From contig NZ_QEVW01000025.1 in assembly GCF_003287275.1 (NCBI RefSeq), forward strand, positions 186,001 to 250,000: a DNA stretch of 64,000 bases, in the 5' to 3' direction. This document shows positions 28,089-38,156 of this stretch, one piece after another; the first letter of the stretch is position 1, and each line of letters opens with the position of its first letter. The translations under genes and the position numbers were made by a program. Origin of the DNA: Paenibacillus taichungensis. GTDB lineage: Bacteria > Bacillota > Bacilli > Paenibacillales > Paenibacillaceae. The notes beneath the pieces were generated by a model. It was not told the origin of the DNA. It worked only from the letters and a program-made list of their open reading frames with translations, and searched no databases.

Positions 28089-29003
28089 TTACTCTTTGAC
28101 AGCTCCGACCGTCAGACCTTGTACAAAGTAACGCTGGAAGAACGGATATGCGAAAATAATCGGCAACGTAGCGAGAACCACCATAGCCATCCGTGAAGTG
28201 TCCTGCGGGATGGATTGCATCGCCGCCAAACTCATCGAGCTGTTCGCCGAGTTCTGCTGGATGAACTGGATACTGGACTCGATCCGCATCAGCATCGATT
28301 GCAGCGGTACGAGGTTGGGATTATCGATATATAATAGTGCATTGAACCAATCGTTCCAGTAACCGAGCGTACTGAACAATCCGATTGTCGCCAACCCTGG
28401 CAGCGATAATGGAATGACAATTTTCATAAACGTATAGAATTCTCCGGCTCCATCAATTTTCGCGGATTCAATGACTGCATCCGGCACACTGGTTGAATAG
28501 AACGTACGCAGGATCATGATATAGAAGGCATTCATTGCGAGCGGCAGAACCAGTGCCCATATGGTATCTTTCAAATGAAGAAGTTGGGACACGACCATAT
28601 AGGTCGGAATCATCCCGCCGTTAAACAACATGGTCAGAATGGCAAATATGGAGAAAAATCTCCGATAACGGAAGCTCTTGCGGGATATCGCATAAGCATA
28701 CAGCGACATTAGAATCAGACTGATGATGGTACCCAGTACCGTCACCAGAATGGTTACCCCATAAGCACGCAGCAGCGTGTCACCACTCTGCCACACAAAC
28801 TGATAGGCTGCGAGACTCCATTCCTTCGGAATCAGTCGATACCCGTCACGGGCCAGTGCTTTCTCGTCCGTGAACGAGATGATCACTACAAACACGAAAG
28901 GAAATACACAGATTAAAGCGAATAGTCCGGCCAAAATATTCATAATGACGTTCCAGCCATTGGATACATGATGGAAGTCGCGTTTTTTTACGATTTGAGC
29001 CAC
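28089..29003 (-). CDS. Sugar ABC transporter permease, LplC/YtcP type
   Basis: A 304-residue inner permease of the CUT1 carbohydrate importer family, with six membrane helices. The loop that docks to the ATPase is visible (ESAKIDGAGEFYTFMKIVIPLSLPGLATIGLF, the EAA motif region). Pairs with the second permease, 24 bases upstream, and the lipoprotein encoded before that. No gene for an ATP-binding subunit occurs in the locus. Confidence 0.93.
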   Translation of the reverse strand: MAQIVKKRDFHHVSNGWNVIMNILAGLFALICVFPFVFVVIISFTDEKALARDGYRLIPKEWSLAAYQFVWQSGDTLLRAYGVTILVTVLGTIISLILMSLYAYAISRKSFRYRRFFSIFAILTMLFNGGMIPTYMVVSQLLHLKDTIWALVLPLAMNAFYIMILRTFYSTSVPDAVIESAKIDGAGEFYTFMKIVIPLSLPGLATIGLFSTLGYWNDWFNALLYIDNPNLVPLQSMLMRIESSIQFIQQNSANSSMSLAAMQSIPQDTSRMAMVVLATLPIIFAYPFFQRYFVQGLTVGAVKE

Positions 29004-29027
29004 AGTGGTTCACTCCTTTCCCTTATC

Positions 29028-29957
29028 CTAGAATAGGCTGCTATCTTTATCGATTTTGCGTACAACATAGTTGGAAATGATAACAAGCACGAAGCCTACA
29101 ACGGATTGATACAATCCGGCAGCGGTACTCATGCCAATCTCACCACTTGTTTTCAAGCCACGATACACATACGTATCAATAACATTGGTAACAGCATACA
29201 ACGTACCCGAATCCCTTGGAACCTGATAGAAGAGACCAAAGTCGGCATAGAAGATGCGACCCACAGCCAGTAACGTCATAATAATAATGATAGGTGAGAG
29301 CAAAGGAATCGTAATGTTGCGAATCTGCTGCCACTTATTGGCGCCATCGATCATTGCTGCCTCATACAGCGACCGATCAATCCCCAGAATGGAAGCGAGA
29401 TAGACAATGCTGTTGTACCCGATCGTTTTCCACAAAGCTACGAACACCAGGATATACGGCCAATACTTCGCTTCCGAATACCACTGAATCGGTTCAACAC
29501 CGAACCACCCAATAATCTGGTTCAACATCCCCCGGTCCATGCTCAGGAAGCTGAACGCGAAATAACCGACAATAACCCAGGATAGGAAATACGGCAGGAA
29601 CATACCTGTTTGATACAATTTGGCCAATCGTTTATTGACCAGCTCCGAGAGCAGAATTGCCAAACCTACAGCGAATACCAGCCCCAGAAATATAATGGCA
29701 AGGTTATAAAAAAGCGTGTTTCGCGTAATGAGCCAAGCATCGTTGGTGCTGAACAGGAATTTAAAGTTATCCCAACCCACCCATTCGCTCTTCATCAGAC
29801 TGGCCCAGAAGCCTTCGCGGCTGAAACGATATTGTTTGAATGCTGCTACTGTACCAACCAATGGCAAGTAGGAGAAGAAGAAGAACCAGATGGCGCCTGG
29901 TAGCACCATGAACAGCATGACTCGGTTTCTAATCAGATTTTTCAAAAATGCGGTCAT
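29028..29957 (-). CDS. Sugar ABC transporter permease, LplB/YteP type
   Basis: A 309-residue permease from the chosen ATG, which follows AAGGAGG at 8 bases; the frame stays open 16 codons further but without a ribosome binding site. Six hydrophobic segments, first at FMVLPGAIWFFFFSYLPLVG. The EAA loop (YEAAMIDGANKWQQIRNITIPLLSP) marks it as a CUT1 permease. LplB-type permeases take larger oligosaccharides, in line with import of glycans rather than monosaccharides. Confidence 0.93.
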   Translation of the reverse strand: MTAFLKNLIRNRVMLFMVLPGAIWFFFFSYLPLVGTVAAFKQYRFSREGFWASLMKSEWVGWDNFKFLFSTNDAWLITRNTLFYNLAIIFLGLVFAVGLAILLSELVNKRLAKLYQTGMFLPYFLSWVIVGYFAFSFLSMDRGMLNQIIGWFGVEPIQWYSEAKYWPYILVFVALWKTIGYNSIVYLASILGIDRSLYEAAMIDGANKWQQIRNITIPLLSPIIIIMTLLAVGRIFYADFGLFYQVPRDSGTLYAVTNVIDTYVYRGLKTSGEIGMSTAAGLYQSVVGFVLVIISNYVVRKIDKDSSLF

Positions 29958-30032
29958 ATGGAGATCCTCCTTCAGGCTTGAATGAAAAAGGATCGGGCGC
30001 AACAAGCAGCGGCCCGATCCCTGAATTTACCC

Positions 30033-31505
30033 TTACTTATTTGCCGCTCTCCAGGCATCAAGCTGGGTTTGGGCTTCAGCCATCACTTTTTCAAGTCCGG
30101 CTTGATTGAACTTCTCAATCACTTGCTCCAAATTGTTCTCTGGGTCCAGCGTACCTGTCATCAATGCGGCCCAGTATTGCTCTTTGACATTCTGCACTGC
30201 TGTCAGTTCCGACGACACTTTGCTTGAGTCAAAGTTAAAGCTCAGAATTGGGGAATTTACACCCTCTGCATTAAACTTCTTGAACTCATCCCATTTGTTA
30301 TCCGGGTCATTGTTGTTCAGATACAACAACATGTTGTTACCGAGAGAGTAAGAAGGCATATCATAGTTCTTGGATTCAGCCAGATTTTCCATGTGCGTGT
30401 CATCCACTTTTTTGTAGTGAACGCCCTCAATACCGGAATCAACCATATTGCGCAGCACTGGATCCGTATTCAACAGGTTCAGGAACTCCATTGCTTTCTC
30501 CGGATATTCGGAGTTGGCTGAGATAGCCATGATCGAACCTTGTACAGACGTGTTGGTGATGATCGCGTCACTAGCTGGTGTGGAAACTACCGGGTATCCG
30601 TAGCTTGCTGACCACTGGTTGTCCGCGAGCGGTTGTGTCTGTGCACGATCCAGGAACCAGTTGCCTGATGTGGTCAGGTCATTGGTGGAGCCTGTTGTTG
30701 CAGCTTCTGGTGATACATAACCAGCTTTGTAGTACTTGCTCATCGTTTTGAGAGCTGCTTTCATTTCCGGAGTATCCAGAATGTTCACAATCTTGTAATC
30801 CGTCGTATCCAGTTTGATTGCCATTGGCAAGTTCTGAATGACGTAGTCGTAAGGAACATAAGGAACGAAGTTTTTATCCATTCCAAATGGAGTCACGCTT
30901 GGCTCATTTTCCTTGATCGTTTTGAGCAAAGGCTCCAGACTGTCCAACGTACGGATATTGGAGATGTCCATTTTGTATTTATCAAGCAGCGTTTTGTTGA
31001 AACGCCATACCTCTTGTTGAGGCAGCTCTTTGTTGGCCGGAATTCCGTAATTGTGTCCGTCTACTTTCGAACCACTCAGGAATGCAGGATCAATCGTTTT
31101 AATAAGGTCCTGACCATATTTAGGGAGCAAATCATCAAGCTCTAGGAATGCGCCCTTTCTAGCATTTTGAACATAATCGAATCCGCCGGAAGAGGTGAAC
31201 AGGATGTCCATTGGCTCGCCGGATGCTACGTTAACTTGCATTTTTTGCGGATAGTCACCCCAGTCAACCATTTTCATCGTTACTGTGGCATTAATTTTTT
31301 CTTTCGTGTACTTGCTGACTTCTTCCATCACTTTATTAACATCTTTCTGAGGGGTACCGATGGTGTACCAAATCAGCTCGACAGGAGCCTCTCCTGCTTC
31401 CCCTGATTCTGAAGCATCCTTGCTTCCTCCACAGGCGCTAAGAACGAGTGTAACCGCCATCAACAATGCAAGTACGAGAGAAAAACTTTTTCTTTGTTTA
31501 CTCAT
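30033..31505 (-). CDS. Extracellular sugar-binding lipoprotein
   Basis: A 490-residue solute-binding protein of the LplA type. The signal peptide ends in the lipobox VLSACGG (Cys25), so the mature protein is lipid-anchored on the outer face of the membrane, followed by a short acidic Ser/Gly linker (SKDASESGEAGEA) and two alpha/beta lobes beginning VELIWYTIGTPQKD. First gene of the transport and hydrolase operon: it delivers the oligosaccharide to the two permeases. Ribosome binding site GGGAGG 10 bases before ATG. A 14-bp cre-like site lies 66 bases upstream of the start. Confidence 0.93.
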   Translation of the reverse strand: MSKQRKSFSLVLALLMAVTLVLSACGGSKDASESGEAGEAPVELIWYTIGTPQKDVNKVMEEVSKYTKEKINATVTMKMVDWGDYPQKMQVNVASGEPMDILFTSSGGFDYVQNARKGAFLELDDLLPKYGQDLIKTIDPAFLSGSKVDGHNYGIPANKELPQQEVWRFNKTLLDKYKMDISNIRTLDSLEPLLKTIKENEPSVTPFGMDKNFVPYVPYDYVIQNLPMAIKLDTTDYKIVNILDTPEMKAALKTMSKYYKAGYVSPEAATTGSTNDLTTSGNWFLDRAQTQPLADNQWSASYGYPVVSTPASDAIITNTSVQGSIMAISANSEYPEKAMEFLNLLNTDPVLRNMVDSGIEGVHYKKVDDTHMENLAESKNYDMPSYSLGNNMLLYLNNNDPDNKWDEFKKFNAEGVNSPILSFNFDSSKVSSELTAVQNVKEQYWAALMTGTLDPENNLEQVIEKFNQAGLEKVMAEAQTQLDAWRAANK

Positions 31506-31570
31506 TTCCTTGATCCTCCCTTTTCGTGTTCCCTTTAGCTCTACAAACTAACTGCTTTAACCTTATCGAA

Positions 31571-31584
31571 TGAAAGCATTTTCA
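31571..31584 (-). promoter_or_regulatory. Cre-like operator before the sugar-binding protein
   Basis: TGAAAGCATTTTCA differs from the CcpA cre pattern TGWAANCGNTNNCA only at the central G. The same 14 bases occur in reverse in front of the GH85 gene. Confidence 0.55.
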
Positions 31585-31787
31585 AAAAGAAGATAAACTT
31601 AATATTTCGAGGTACAAATTAAAGAGAAATCCGTACCGATTCATTAATTTGTACCTATTTGAATAAATCGCTTACATCAAAAAGACATACTGAGTAACAT
31701 TTGGCAGCAACTCCATTGCATGCCCTCCTGTCCCCAGAATGTCTCATTTATTTCAATCCACTGGTCCAATCGGTGATCCACTGAAAA

Positions 31788-33302
31788 TTATCCAAAAACC
31801 TTAAAATCGGTAGGTGAAATTCCCACATACTTGCGGAACTGTTTATAGAAATACCCGGTCTCCCAGTACCCGACATTCCTTGCGATCTCATGCACTTTCA
31901 GATTCGAATTGCGCAGCTGTTCCTTGGCACGTTCAATCCGGTATTTATTGATATACTCGGCAAAAGTCTCGCCCGTCTCCTTGTGGAACAGTTGTCCCAA
32001 ATATACCGGATGAAGATGGTAATGAGCACCCAGCAGCTTCAGCGAAAGCTCTTCTGCGTAATGTTTGTCAATATGTTGAAGCACCTGGTTGACGATTGGA
32101 TTCTTTAAATCCTGAAGCAGAGACTGAATCGTCTCCGAACCAACCTGCTGCAACGCCTGCACGAGTTCATCAAACGTTCCGCTGTCCAATACAAGGCGAA
32201 GTCCACGTTGGTAAATAGCCGATTCATCCGAATGTTTGATGCCCTCCAATTCCATCTTGAAGCGAATGACCACTTCCAGTGCGATGTTCTGCAACTCAGC
32301 CGGAGTAACCCCGTCGCGGTGCTGTTCAAAATCGACCCGAATTCGCTCCGCAAGCAGCTCTGCATTACGGGATAGAATGAGCTTCGCGTACTCCTTCCAA
32401 TCGATCGAGAAGGAAGAAGCAGAGCTTCCCACCTTCTCCAATATGGCATGATCAATCACTTTAAGGTCAGGATAGATCATCACATACTGAAGTGCCTTTT
32501 TCGCCTCCTGATAGCTTGTAGGCGCATGGTGAAGTCCACGCATCAGACTTCCTGCCCCAATCAGAACAGCAGGATGTGTCTCACATAGAGCAGCCGATAA
32601 TGCCTGAAGGCACTCCATAAATTTCTTTTTCTCGTCCTCACCTGCATGCACATTGGCAACTATGACGATATCTCCATCAATGTCATGAAATACGTTCACA
32701 TAGGACTTTTCCTTGAGCATACCCTCCACTCGCTCGAACATGCCGGATACTTCTTCTTTAGTTCGCAGTATAGCTACTGCAACATCGGGCGCATCCAGCG
32801 AAAGGTTCAAGAACTGTGCGCGTTCCTCGAATTCCGTGGCCGCAATCTGTCCCGTCAGCCATCGATGAAGGATGTTGTCTTTCAGAATCTGAACACCATA
32901 AGCATCATCCGTTTGAGGAGACAACGCATGGTCCAGCTTGGAAGCCGTATTGCGAAGCGTCGATTCCAGTTCTTCCACATTGATCGGTTTGAGCAGGTAA
33001 TTTTCGATGCCCAGCTGCATGCCCTCTTTCAAATATTCAAACTCATTGAAACCACTTAAAATAATTACCTTGATGTCAGGCTGCAATTGCCTTGCTTCCC
33101 GAATCAGATCCAGACCATTCATGAATGGCATGGATATATCAGTAATCAGAATGTCCACAGGCTGCGCAGACAAGGCGTTTAATGCGGCCTGTCCATTGCC
33201 TGCATGGCTTACAATTTCCATATCGAACGATGACCAATCCAAAATATCGTACAAACCTTCAATGATGAACGGTTCATCATCCACAATAAATACCTTGTAC
33301 AT
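31788..33302 (-). CDS. Response regulator with AraC-type DNA-binding domain (YesN type)
   Basis: 504 residues: an N-terminal receiver domain (acidic pocket DDEP, phospho-acceptor Asp55 in ILITDISMP, Lys in YLLKPINV), a middle region of about 270 residues without recognised motif, and a C-terminal pair of AraC helix-turn-helices (LSLKLLGAHYHLHPVYLGQLF and LRNSNLKVHEIARNVGYWE). YesN-type regulators sit beside sugar importers in Paenibacillus and Bacillus and switch them on when the partner kinase senses sugar. It begins 1 base after the kinase stop and lies just upstream of the binding-protein gene on the same strand. Confidence 0.93.
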   Translation of the reverse strand: MYKVFIVDDEPFIIEGLYDILDWSSFDMEIVSHAGNGQAALNALSAQPVDILITDISMPFMNGLDLIREARQLQPDIKVIILSGFNEFEYLKEGMQLGIENYLLKPINVEELESTLRNTASKLDHALSPQTDDAYGVQILKDNILHRWLTGQIAATEFEERAQFLNLSLDAPDVAVAILRTKEEVSGMFERVEGMLKEKSYVNVFHDIDGDIVIVANVHAGEDEKKKFMECLQALSAALCETHPAVLIGAGSLMRGLHHAPTSYQEAKKALQYVMIYPDLKVIDHAILEKVGSSASSFSIDWKEYAKLILSRNAELLAERIRVDFEQHRDGVTPAELQNIALEVVIRFKMELEGIKHSDESAIYQRGLRLVLDSGTFDELVQALQQVGSETIQSLLQDLKNPIVNQVLQHIDKHYAEELSLKLLGAHYHLHPVYLGQLFHKETGETFAEYINKYRIERAKEQLRNSNLKVHEIARNVGYWETGYFYKQFRKYVGISPTDFKVFG

Positions 33303-33303
33303 A

Positions 33304-35133
33304 TTAAATACCTGTCCCTTCTGTATGAGGATAACGAACCCTGATCAGGGTTCCTTCTCCGAGTGTACTTTCTATCGTGATGCCGAATTCCGGTCCATAC
33401 AGGAAACGCAAACGGGTGTGAACGCTGCGCAGTCCGAACATTTTACCCGACTCTTCCGGACGTTCCAGTTCTTCTAAAATTTCAGTCAGGCGCTCAGGCT
33501 CAATGCCTTTACCGTTATCTCTGACCTCTACCTGCAAAGCGTCGCCCAGTTCTTCAACAACGATCGTTAATTGATTATCCGAACGTTCTGTCTGAATGCC
33601 GTGCACCACATAGTTCTCAATAATCGGCTGCAGGGAGAGCTTGACCACCGGATGGTGGTTATGCACAGGGTCCAACTGAATCGTGTACATGAAAATATCC
33701 TTATACCGGATTCGGAACAATTCCAGATATAAACGGCAAGCTTCCATCTCATCCTTGAGGGTATAATTTTTCTTCTGTTGAACAAGGCTTTTGAATAACA
33801 CGGACAAACTGTAAATCATCTCGCCGACATCCTTCGCACCTTGCGAAATCGCCCTCATCCGGATGACCTCCAGCGTGTTATAGAGAAAGTGAGGATTAAT
33901 CCGTGCCTGGAGAGCGACCAGTTCTGTCTCCTTTTGTTTGATCTCGGCTTTGTAGACGCGTTCAATATATTGATTAAGTTCATCCAGCATATCGTTGAAA
34001 CTGTGCGAGATCTGTCCCAGCTCATCATCACGGGCATCATCGATACGTGCTGTCAGGTTGCCATATTTCACCCTTTGGGTGAAACGAATGATTCTCCGAG
34101 TGCGTTTGGCAAAATTAATAATGAAAAACGCCGGAACCAGTACTGCAAACAGGATACATATGATGCTAATCGAAACGATTGTATTGCGTGTACCCGCGTA
34201 GGCCTCAGCCATCTCATCCACAGGAACCGTGCCAACGACTACATATCCCTGATCCGCCGAGACAAACTTGTTCACATACATATTTTGCTCCTTTTTCATC
34301 GAGTCCATATCCGTCTGATCAAACAGGGAATCGGCCACATTGATATACGGGTACTTCTTGCCGTAATAGTTACTGTTGGAATCAAACAATACCGTGCCTT
34401 TGGCTGACAGCACCACAATTTCTCCCTTGAGATTACTTTCATAACTATCCAAAGCGTTGCCAATACCTGCTGAGTCAAAGAATACAAGGAACTGACCCAA
34501 ATTTCGAAGGGTCTGTGTATCATTAATAGGCACACGAATCGCATACAGCGCCGGGTCCCATTGATCAATTTCTTTACGAATCCAATAGTTTGGTGCGCTG
34601 ATATTCGGTGTCTCCATCGCCATCACGTCAGGAATATAAGAATGAGCCACATTGGTGTTTAGCTTTCTGAACTGCTTATGTTGATTGAAGGAGGACAGAT
34701 CCTGCTGTTCGGCACTATATAACATCACTTGATTGATATCCGAATTGCGATCCATAATATTCTGAAAATGTTTCAGTACATCAGCGGAGTAATCATCCTG
34801 ATTCGCATAATAGCCATTCGTCAGATGCTGTACATACTCGGCGTACGTGTGGTTCATCAGATAGGTAATATTGGCCGATAACGCCTCATTCTGATGCATA
34901 TCCCTCACCATGTTCTGCACCGATTCATACTGCTGATGAATATATCGGTCAACACTCTCCATCGCCGCTTTCTGGATCGCCAGTTCTCGGCCAATCGTGG
35001 CATCGGACACTGACAGGAAAATGATATAGGACAAGGTAATAATCGTTACAATGGAAATCATGGAGAAGATGAACAGCATCTTCATAAACATATTATTTTT
35101 AAAGAAATTTTTGTAAACGCTAACAATTTTCAA
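33304..35133 (-). CDS. Membrane sensor histidine kinase (YesM type)
   Basis: 609 residues. A first membrane helix (19-42), an extracellular sensor region of about 260 residues, a second helix (about 305-325), a HAMP linker (RTRRIIRFTQRVKYGNLTARI), the His kinase block LQARINPHFLYNTLEVIRM holding the phosphorylated His, and a C-terminal HATPase domain with VRDNGKGIEP and the G2-like FGLRSVHTRL. It should sense an extracellular sugar, here plausibly an N-glycan product, and phosphorylate the YesN-type regulator. It is divergent from GH85 across a 211-base promoter region. Confidence 0.93.
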   Translation of the reverse strand: MKIVSVYKNFFKNNMFMKMLFIFSMISIVTIITLSYIIFLSVSDATIGRELAIQKAAMESVDRYIHQQYESVQNMVRDMHQNEALSANITYLMNHTYAEYVQHLTNGYYANQDDYSADVLKHFQNIMDRNSDINQVMLYSAEQQDLSSFNQHKQFRKLNTNVAHSYIPDVMAMETPNISAPNYWIRKEIDQWDPALYAIRVPINDTQTLRNLGQFLVFFDSAGIGNALDSYESNLKGEIVVLSAKGTVLFDSNSNYYGKKYPYINVADSLFDQTDMDSMKKEQNMYVNKFVSADQGYVVVGTVPVDEMAEAYAGTRNTIVSISIICILFAVLVPAFFIINFAKRTRRIIRFTQRVKYGNLTARIDDARDDELGQISHSFNDMLDELNQYIERVYKAEIKQKETELVALQARINPHFLYNTLEVIRMRAISQGAKDVGEMIYSLSVLFKSLVQQKKNYTLKDEMEACRLYLELFRIRYKDIFMYTIQLDPVHNHHPVVKLSLQPIIENYVVHGIQTERSDNQLTIVVEELGDALQVEVRDNGKGIEPERLTEILEELERPEESGKMFGLRSVHTRLRFLYGPEFGITIESTLGEGTLIRVRYPHTEGTGI

Positions 35134-35254
35134 GTCACATGTTCCCTCCGATGCTGTTTTCCTGTCTAAAGTATATCATCTGCCTTCTAACATTAACTTG
35201 TCACCTGGAATTTTTCTTTAGTTTATACCTATGTTTCTTTAATTTCGCCCTATA

Positions 35255-35268
35255 TGAAAATGCTTTCA
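35255..35268 (+). promoter_or_regulatory. Cre-like operator between the kinase and GH85 genes
   Basis: TGAAAATGCTTTCA is the exact reverse complement of the site at 31571-31584. It is 77 bases before the GH85 start. Confidence 0.55.
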
Positions 35269-35344
35269 TGCCCTATCGTTAACCATAAGTTTATTTTTGT
35301 GTAAAAGAATACCTTACATTCATTCGACTTGAAGGAGGAACAGC

Positions 35345-38101
35345 ATGACACGCAAACACAAACCCAAAGGCTTTATCCCCAAAGTAACCGCAATGGTTCT
35401 CACTTCCGCTCTGCTTGGACAAGTTATTGCCTCATCCGTTTATGCCGGAGACACGCTCCCTTACACAGGTGACAGCGCCAAGGGAGTAAATCAGCCTTAT
35501 CAGCATGGCTACACCGCTGCCCAGATCCTGAATTGGACACCCGAAAGTGATATCCATGGTGATTTGCTTCGTGCTCATGTACCTTTGCAGCCCCGTAACG
35601 ATGCCTTTGCGGCTACGCAGGCTTACCCCGAACTCAGCCCGGACACCCAGCTGTTTACGATGAGTGGCGATTATGGCAATTCATTCTTTGACAGCACCCC
35701 GTACACCAATGAATTCAGCGAATACCTCTTTAATTATTGGCAGTACACAGACTATTATAGCTATTGGCATGGTATGGCTTCTGCTGGCGTGCCTGAGGAA
35801 TTGTACGACCCCAATAAGGAATGGACGGAAAAGTACTTTGAGTTTGGCATTTTGAACATTCCTAATCCGGCTTACACCAATGCTGCACACAAAAACGGTG
35901 TCCGTTCCATCGCCAACATCTTCTTCTCAGACAATGATCGTGGACCACAAACCTACAAGCAGATGCTTGTGCAGGATGAAGAAGGGAATTTCCCTGTCGC
36001 TGCAAAGCTGGTCGAGATGGCACAGTATTATAATTACGACGGATACTTTTTCAATCAGGAAGAGGTTGCCAAAGGCGTTGCACCTGAAGACATCGCTTCC
36101 TACAAGAAATTTATGAAGTATTTAAGAGACGAAGGACTATATGTTCAGTGGTATGACTCCACCATCAATACAACGGGCAAAATTCAATACCAAAACCAGT
36201 TTAATGGACTTAATAGTCCATTTGTGCAAGATTCTGCATTAGGCAGAGTCTCGGATTCGATCTTCCTGAATTACGTATGGAACCATGACATGCTGCGTGA
36301 TTCGCGCGATCATGCCACAGGTTTGGGACTTGACCCACTGGAAACGGTATTTGCCGGTGTCGAAGGTGGGAATGACCAGTTTGGCCGTTGGAAGCAGCTC
36401 TACGATCTGCGTAACAATCTGGACGAGAACGGTCAACCGATGAACAGCATTGCAACGCTTGGTGCCGACTTTACCCATAATGCCCTGGATGAAGAAATGG
36501 GAGATGGCAGCACGAATCATAGAGCCGAAGATGAGTACCAATGGATGACCTTTGTGCGCGACCGCGCTTGGTGGTCAGGTCCAAATCAGGACCCAACCAA
36601 TGCACGCCGTACGACATCCGTTGATCTATCCGACGTGTATGCTTCTGGTGCAAAGTGGGACGGCATCGCCGCTTACCTCACCGAACGCTCCGTTATACAC
36701 GGCTCCAATTTTGTGACCAACTTCAATACAGGCCACGGTCTGAAATATTATGAGGGCGGAACCGTCTCCAATGCAACCGAATGGTCCAATATTAATATTC
36801 AGGATATCCCGGTTACCTGGCAGTGGTGGATGGATAGTCAAGGTGACAAACTCACTGTTGATTTTGACTATGGTCCAACCTATGAAAAAGGTGCTCGTTA
36901 TACTTATGATTCCGTTGGTGCGTTTACTGGCGGCAGTTCTCTTGTCGTAAATGGAAGTCTGGATACGGACAATTTCCTTCGTCTGTACAAGACGGATCTG
37001 TCGATCAACGCCCAATCCAAACTGGAACTCGCCTATAATAAACCGTCTGCCAACGACGCTTCCTCCATGTATGTCGGACTGATATTTGAGGATGAACCAA
37101 CCAAAGTGGTCAAAGTCAAAGTACCAGATTCAGGTCAGCACACGGCAGGCTGGAAGACAACTTCACTCGATCTGAGTGCATACCAAGGGAAGACTGTTGC
37201 AGCTTTTGGTCTATCCTTCAATCCTAACGGAACTACGATTGAAAAATATCAGATGAACATTGGTGAGATTCGTATATCTGACGGTTCTGCCGCCAAACCC
37301 GATGCTCCAACCGGATTCCATATTACCAAAGCACTGACCAACACCGACGAGTTGGTTGTCGAATGGGATATGGAAGATTATTCGAAGGTTAAGCAATATA
37401 ATCTGTATGAGAACGGCGCTTATGTCGGCGGTGTGTATGACTCCACATTTTATATTAAAACGCTCAAACATCCCGCTGGCAAATTGTCCATTCGTGCTGT
37501 AGGCGCAGATGGTACCGAAAGTGAAGCAACCGTCCTGTCCTATGATTTGAATAAAGCTGTTCAGGACATTGATGTTAAATTCAAGAACAATGGCGATGCT
37601 ATTGTCAGTTGGAAAAACCCGAAGAAGAACCCAGGTAAAGATCCGATCCAGCTTACACTCCAAACGGAGTACACGAAGGAACCTTTCACTAAGACGCTTC
37701 AAGTCAAAAAAGGAAAACAGTCTGCCATTCTGACAGGCCTTCCGACCAATGGTGAACATTACGTCCTGAATATTGCCCTTGGCAAACAGAATCCAGTCAC
37801 AACGACCGGACAACTGGCAGATACTCAGATTACACCATACACCAAAGAAAAGGTTACGGTAAAGGATGGAAAGTACACGCTCGCATTGCCTGATTTGGAG
37901 GATTGGTACAAAATCTATGTCTATGAAAATGAGGTAGCACGCGAATTCGGAGTAACTTACGTTTCGCAGAAATTCCCTTATATCATTCGGGGTAGAACGA
38001 AGCTGAGCGAACTGACATTCACGCCTGCATCCACCACGAGCTCCCTGAAGCTCGTTATCGAAGATTATGCCGGCAATAAAGCAACGACAATTCTGCGATA
38101 A
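35345..38101 (+). CDS. Secreted GH85 endo-beta-N-acetylglucosaminidase
   Basis: A 918-residue secreted enzyme. Signal peptide residues 1-34 (cleavage after SSVYA). The GH85 catalytic barrel spans about 55-500, with the substrate-assisted pair Asn237 and Glu239 in YYNYDGYFFNQEE. Beta-sandwich domains follow (about 510-665, a carbohydrate-binding-like module; then a fibronectin-like one at PDAPTGFHITKAL; then a C-terminal domain). GH85 enzymes cut the GlcNAc-beta-1,4-GlcNAc core of N-glycans, releasing high-mannose chains that keep one GlcNAc. No wall-anchoring LPxTG, so it is probably released or held by its accessory domains. AAGGAGG precedes the ATG. Confidence 0.94.
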   Translation: MTRKHKPKGFIPKVTAMVLTSALLGQVIASSVYAGDTLPYTGDSAKGVNQPYQHGYTAAQILNWTPESDIHGDLLRAHVPLQPRNDAFAATQAYPELSPDTQLFTMSGDYGNSFFDSTPYTNEFSEYLFNYWQYTDYYSYWHGMASAGVPEELYDPNKEWTEKYFEFGILNIPNPAYTNAAHKNGVRSIANIFFSDNDRGPQTYKQMLVQDEEGNFPVAAKLVEMAQYYNYDGYFFNQEEVAKGVAPEDIASYKKFMKYLRDEGLYVQWYDSTINTTGKIQYQNQFNGLNSPFVQDSALGRVSDSIFLNYVWNHDMLRDSRDHATGLGLDPLETVFAGVEGGNDQFGRWKQLYDLRNNLDENGQPMNSIATLGADFTHNALDEEMGDGSTNHRAEDEYQWMTFVRDRAWWSGPNQDPTNARRTTSVDLSDVYASGAKWDGIAAYLTERSVIHGSNFVTNFNTGHGLKYYEGGTVSNATEWSNINIQDIPVTWQWWMDSQGDKLTVDFDYGPTYEKGARYTYDSVGAFTGGSSLVVNGSLDTDNFLRLYKTDLSINAQSKLELAYNKPSANDASSMYVGLIFEDEPTKVVKVKVPDSGQHTAGWKTTSLDLSAYQGKTVAAFGLSFNPNGTTIEKYQMNIGEIRISDGSAAKPDAPTGFHITKALTNTDELVVEWDMEDYSKVKQYNLYENGAYVGGVYDSTFYIKTLKHPAGKLSIRAVGADGTESEATVLSYDLNKAVQDIDVKFKNNGDAIVSWKNPKKNPGKDPIQLTLQTEYTKEPFTKTLQVKKGKQSAILTGLPTNGEHYVLNIALGKQNPVTTTGQLADTQITPYTKEKVTVKDGKYTLALPDLEDWYKIYVYENEVAREFGVTYVSQKFPYIIRGRTKLSELTFTPASTTSSLKLVIEDYAGNKATTILR

Positions 38102-38156
38102 AAGATTCACAAGGTTAACCGACTTCTAGGCGTCGAGAAAACAATAGAAAAATTCA

